From Chrysoperla carnea (Eukaryota; Arthropoda; Insecta; Neuroptera; Chrysopidae), in NCBI RefSeq assembly GCF_905475395.1, contig NC_058338.1, positions 6,152,935 through 6,216,934 on the forward strand: 64,000 nt of DNA, read 5' to 3'. Of the stretch, positions 60,060 through 64,000 are shown in pieces. The translations under genes and the position numbers were made by a program. The number at the start of each line of letters is the position of its first letter. Positions within the stretch are counted from its first letter, which is position 1. A model generated the notes under the pieces. That model had not been told where the DNA came from. It made no database searches and was given only the letters and a program-made list of their open reading frames with translations.

Positions 60060-60460
60060 TATTTGTTGTGTGCGTAGTCATGGTAGGGACAATAAAATCG
60101 ATGCCAGCGCTTCCAGTGAAAAGTTTTGGCGTTAAAGAAGGCTGTTATGACTAATTTGCAATTCTTTACATGTTATTGTTATAGAAAATGTCAAATTAAA
60201 ATTATTGAAAAGCACTAATTAATTAAACTTAATGCATTAAAAATTGTGAAAATAAGAAATCAAATTGCACAAATATTATTTTTCAAATGTTAATTATCAT
60301 AATTATTTATTTAAATTTGTGAGACAATAATATTTAATTTTCAATGTAAGACATAAATGCAATCCATACAATTATATATGTATCCATACAATTCTATAAT
60401 TAAAGTAGTGTATCGTTATCATGGAAACGCCTCCTATAAAACTCACACACGGTGCGAATA
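60060..60460 (+). mobile_element. F2 MITE
   Basis: Complete element; the first end reads TATTTGTTGTGTGCG. The X-box-like site at 60415-60428 has one change (GTTATCATGGAAAC). Confidence 0.85.
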
Positions 60461-61399
60461 GTAATATTTGTTGATATAATTGTTAGTGTTTATATCGAGC
60501 TTCCAGTAAAACTGAAAAAAAAACTTTGTATGTTTGTTTCGCTTTCTACTTAAAAACTTGATTGGAATAATTGCTTTCAAAATATATCGAGTTTTACGTT
60601 TTCTTGTCTTAAATTGCGATCGGAAAAGGCATCTTTTTGTTTATATTGAAAATTATAAATTTGGAATTTATTTTGTCTGAGTTTTCTTGGCTTTAAATAA
60701 CTCTAATAAATTATTTTCAGAAAGAAAATATTACTTTCAGATAATAATTTTCAACGTGGAAGAAAAAAAACTTAAAAAAATTAAGATATTGCTGATTCTA
60801 TTAAAAAATTTTGTTCCTAGATCATTTTGACCCTAGAATTACGAAAATGTATTTATTTTATTTCATTCTCAGGGATGACCAGGGTTTATCTTTAAAACTA
60901 AGATAATATTTTTAGTTAGTTTCCCCAAATAATGTACAAAACTAGTTTTAATGTTGCACATTTAAAGTTCACATGGGCAAAACAGAAGGATGCGATTCTT
61001 CGTATACCTACATTTGAAAACCAGTAGCACAAAACATATGAAATAGTTTAAGTACACTTAAAATAAAAGCTAATTATTAGGTCGAATGTCGTAATATAAT
61101 GTACAAAAAAAAAAAGAAAGATCTATTTTATGTAAAATGTCAAGTGTCTATCAAACCATAAAATCCTATTTATAAAAATGTCCTTCAAAAATGTGTCCTT
61201 AAATGTGATTTTGAACACCTTAATAACAATGATTTATTATTCTATTGTTATATAGGTGTTGAAAAATTTGTTGGCAATGGTTACCGATTAGTTTTTGTAT
61301 ATGATGTTGAACCCACTATATCCATGGTTGAACCGAACAACCGAACTGGCAATAAATAATTAGAATCCATAGATATGTATATTAAAATTAGATTGCTAG
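60461..61399. other. No gene seen
   Basis: AT-rich, nothing recognised before the third F4 array. Confidence 0.6.
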
Positions 61400-62313
61400 A
61401 GACCTATTTGAGCTAGGTTAATTTTGATCACAAATTTGAAAAGCACGACCCAAATTTAGTAGGATTGGATACTTGGTTTATTAAAATTGGATAAAATTCG
61501 GATGTGATAGAGCAAAATTAAATCTTTGGATTCTGATGACGCCATAAAGTTAAAAAATTCGATTTTTTTGATAACACAGGCAAATTTGATCCGATCTAAT
61601 TGGAATTTTTTTTGAAATCTACTAATTTTGGGCCGTTCTTTTCAGCTGCAATGTCAGTTTTTCGATAGGTATCACTGTTGTGCTTAATTCCGGGACTAGG
61701 GTTCCACATTCTTGAAATCTATTAGAGCTAGGTTAATTTTGATGACAAAGTTGAAAAGCAGGACCCAAATTTAGTAGGATTACATACTTTGTTTATCAAA
61801 TTTGGATAAAATTTGGATGTGATAGAGCAAAATTAAATTTTTTGGATTTTGATGACGTCATAAAGTTAAAAATTCGATTTTTTTTGATAACACAGGCAAA
61901 TTTGATCCGATCTAATTGGAATTTTTTTTGAAACCCACTAATTTTGGGCCGTTCTTCTCAGATGTGAGGTCAATTTGTCGCTAGCTATCACTGTTGTGCT
62001 TAATTCCGGGACTAGGGTTCTACATTCTTGAAATCTATTAGAGCTAGGTTAATTTTTATGACAAATTTGAAAAGTATGACCCAAATTTAGTAGGATTGCA
62101 TACTTGGTTTATTAAAATTGGATAAAATTTGGATGTGATAGAGCAAAATTAAATTTTTTGGATTCTGATGACGTCATAAAGTTAAAAGATTGGATTTTTT
62201 TTGATAACACAGGCAAATTTGATCCGATCTAATTAGAATTTTTTTTGAAACCCACTAATTTTGGGCCTCTTACGTGTTTAATTCCGGGACTAGGATTCGA
62301 CATTCGTACTTGA
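61400..62313. repeat. F4 tandem array, third locus
   Basis: About three units with periods 315-316 (TGGATAAA at 61488, 61803 and 62119), same subfamily as 51966-52900. The CRE core is intact at 61853 and 62169 and mutated to TGACGCCA in the first unit. Confidence 0.88.
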
Positions 62314-63432
62314 CCAACTGTCGTACCATTAAGTTTTATAAATTTCATTTGTTACCTATCTTGATTCAAGTATAAAGATCTGTGGATCTAAAAGAGAATT
62401 GGGTACTAAATATTTATTTCTTTTATACATTTATCACAATATTTCGATCAGAATGCATTCATTATTAAAGGCTCTACTTATAACACATTATTTGCTCTAT
62501 TATTTTTATCATATGTTTTTGATCTATTCAAAAAAATTTTAGTCTTTGGCACCAAAAAAAAAAAAAAAAATTATTACATGAAAAAAAGATAAAAGAATTC
62601 AAAAATATTTATCCACAAAATATATTGTATTGATTATGTATGTTCAATTTCTATGAAATTGCATCTTCATTATTTCCTTTTTACGCAACATATTTCTATT
62701 GCGTGTTGTTCATTTTGTGTTATTAATAATAGATATTTGTGTAAGGATGCTACATTGTAATATATTGAAAATAATGAGTTTGCATGTATTTATTGTGGGA
62801 TTTAGGGATAGAATTTGTTCAATGACTTTATAATATCATTTGATTATACATTTTATGTTGCTATAATAATTCACTGTGAAATTTTACTAAAAAGTAAAAG
62901 ATTTTTCGACAAGTTCGAAAATTGTAAGATAAAGATTAATGGCAACAGAACCAATTATACATTCTCTCCAAAACTATAAAAGATAGAGAGATGGAAATTT
63001 GTAGGTATCTTCAAATATTGACTTTGAGCCTTATAAAACTTTTTTGAATAAAACGAAAAAAAAATTTTCTAAAATTTGTAGGCTTTTTCAACTTTTTGTA
63101 ATTTATTAAAAATAAGCCAATCACTGATATTCACAATGTCTGCAGTACATTGATCATTTTCATGAATTTTGAAAATTCGTATTTGTATCAAAACCTAAAA
63201 TCGAAAAAAAAGCGAAATAACGTGATATATTCAATTTTAGTAAAAAGCAAGTTGCCTTTCTTAAAATTAACCTTCGTTCGATATTACACAGTTTTGATGT
63301 GTCTGCTTTTAATAATATTTTTAAATATATAAACAATAATAATTACACTTATTTTTATTATCACACAAAGATTTTTTCCATTTGAAGGATTATGAACAGT
63401 TTCACGAATGAAATACTGTACGGAACAATCAT
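62314..63432. other. No gene seen
   Basis: Contains an A run near 62555. A block at about 62985-63055 (CCAAAACTATAAAA, GGAAATTTGTAGGTA) resembles 3350-3430, so a further minor dispersed repeat exists. Confidence 0.5.
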
Positions 63433-63622
63433 AAACAATTTCAGATGAAAATATTTTCTTGTTTTTATACTTTTTTGAGCAAGATTTTATAATCCTCGGG
63501 GTTTCAGTTTTTAAATTATTTCGGGATATAAAAAAAAATATTAGAAACTAAAACCCCGATAATTATAAAATCTTGCTCAAAAAAGTATAAAAACAAGAAA
63601 ATATTTTCATCTGAAATTGTTT
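63433..63622. repeat. Long inverted repeat, 72-82 base arms
   Basis: 63433-63504 pairs with 63551-63622 almost perfectly, with a loop of about 46 bases whose edges also pair. A third, more diverged inverted relative of the right arm lies at 63699-63790 (GTAATGACG...CGAGGTTTTA). Confidence 0.85.
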
Positions 63623-64000
63623 TGATAAGTAAAATTGTCATTACAGTCGGTGAATCTTTCTGTGGAAAACTTTGTTAATCCTTAAAGCCTTCCCAACAGT
63701 AATGACGATTTCATTTATCATAACAATTTTCGATGAGACTATATTGTTTCATACTTTTTAGAGCGTGATATTGTAGTCGTCGAGGTTTTATTTTTTGAAC
63801 TGAAAACAGAAAATAAATATTTGTGTTATGCAAAATTGCCTGACCCCGGATATTTGTCAGACCTCGTACTTACAAAGCAAGACTTTCCGTCTAGTTAATA
63901 CTGCTCTTGCTTTATTTTCACAGAATTACCTAAGAATTAATTCTATGCAAATTTTAGACGTTTTTATGAAGAAAAAAAAAATAACTTTTTGTAAATGGAA

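Overview
The window is AT-rich nuclear DNA from an animal, most likely an insect. Three things point there: spliced genes with short GT/AG introns; 3' remnants of an RNase H-bearing non-LTR retrotransposon ending in short TTAGG-type tails; and a broken mariner-type transposase of a kind common in insects. The order or species cannot be fixed from the sequence. Most of the 64 kb is interspersed and tandem repeat. I can support only three intact spliced genes, one orphan first coding exon and a few relics.

Layout. 1-28 kb is a repeat landscape with no supported gene. It holds several copies of a ~0.6 kb unclassified family (F1), paired MITEs with TATTCG/CGAATA ends that carry an RFX X-box-like palindrome (F2), three near-identical ~647 bp elements with TTAA ends (F3), a ~315 bp tandem satellite unit carrying a CRE palindrome (F4), and a SINE/RTE-like family with an internal hairpin (F5). 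A minus-strand first coding exon with a clean 5' splice site lies at 28.5 kb; its gene is not recognised. 33.2-40.6 kb is a tandem segmental duplication. Each copy holds a complete minus-strand, three-exon macrodomain ADP-ribosylhydrolase gene (MACROD type) with the same retrotransposon insertion in intron 2. 42.4-45.7 kb is an intact six-exon plus-strand LAMP-family gene (lysosomal membrane protein). Just downstream, at 48.2-49.4 kb, is a decayed LAMP-like sequence. 50-64 kb is again repeats, including two more F4 arrays and two F2 copies.

The genes do not form an obvious pathway. The macrodomain proteins are predicted to remove ADP-ribose from modified proteins or metabolites, and a mitochondrial-type presequence is encoded upstream of the conserved start. 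The LAMP protein would sit in the lysosomal membrane through a YxxPhi tail signal. The main points of interest are the diverging macrodomain pair, the LAMP protein with no N-glycosylation sequon, and repeat families that spread transcription-factor-like palindromes (X-box, CRE). All repeat class calls rest on termini and target duplications seen by eye; no database search was possible.
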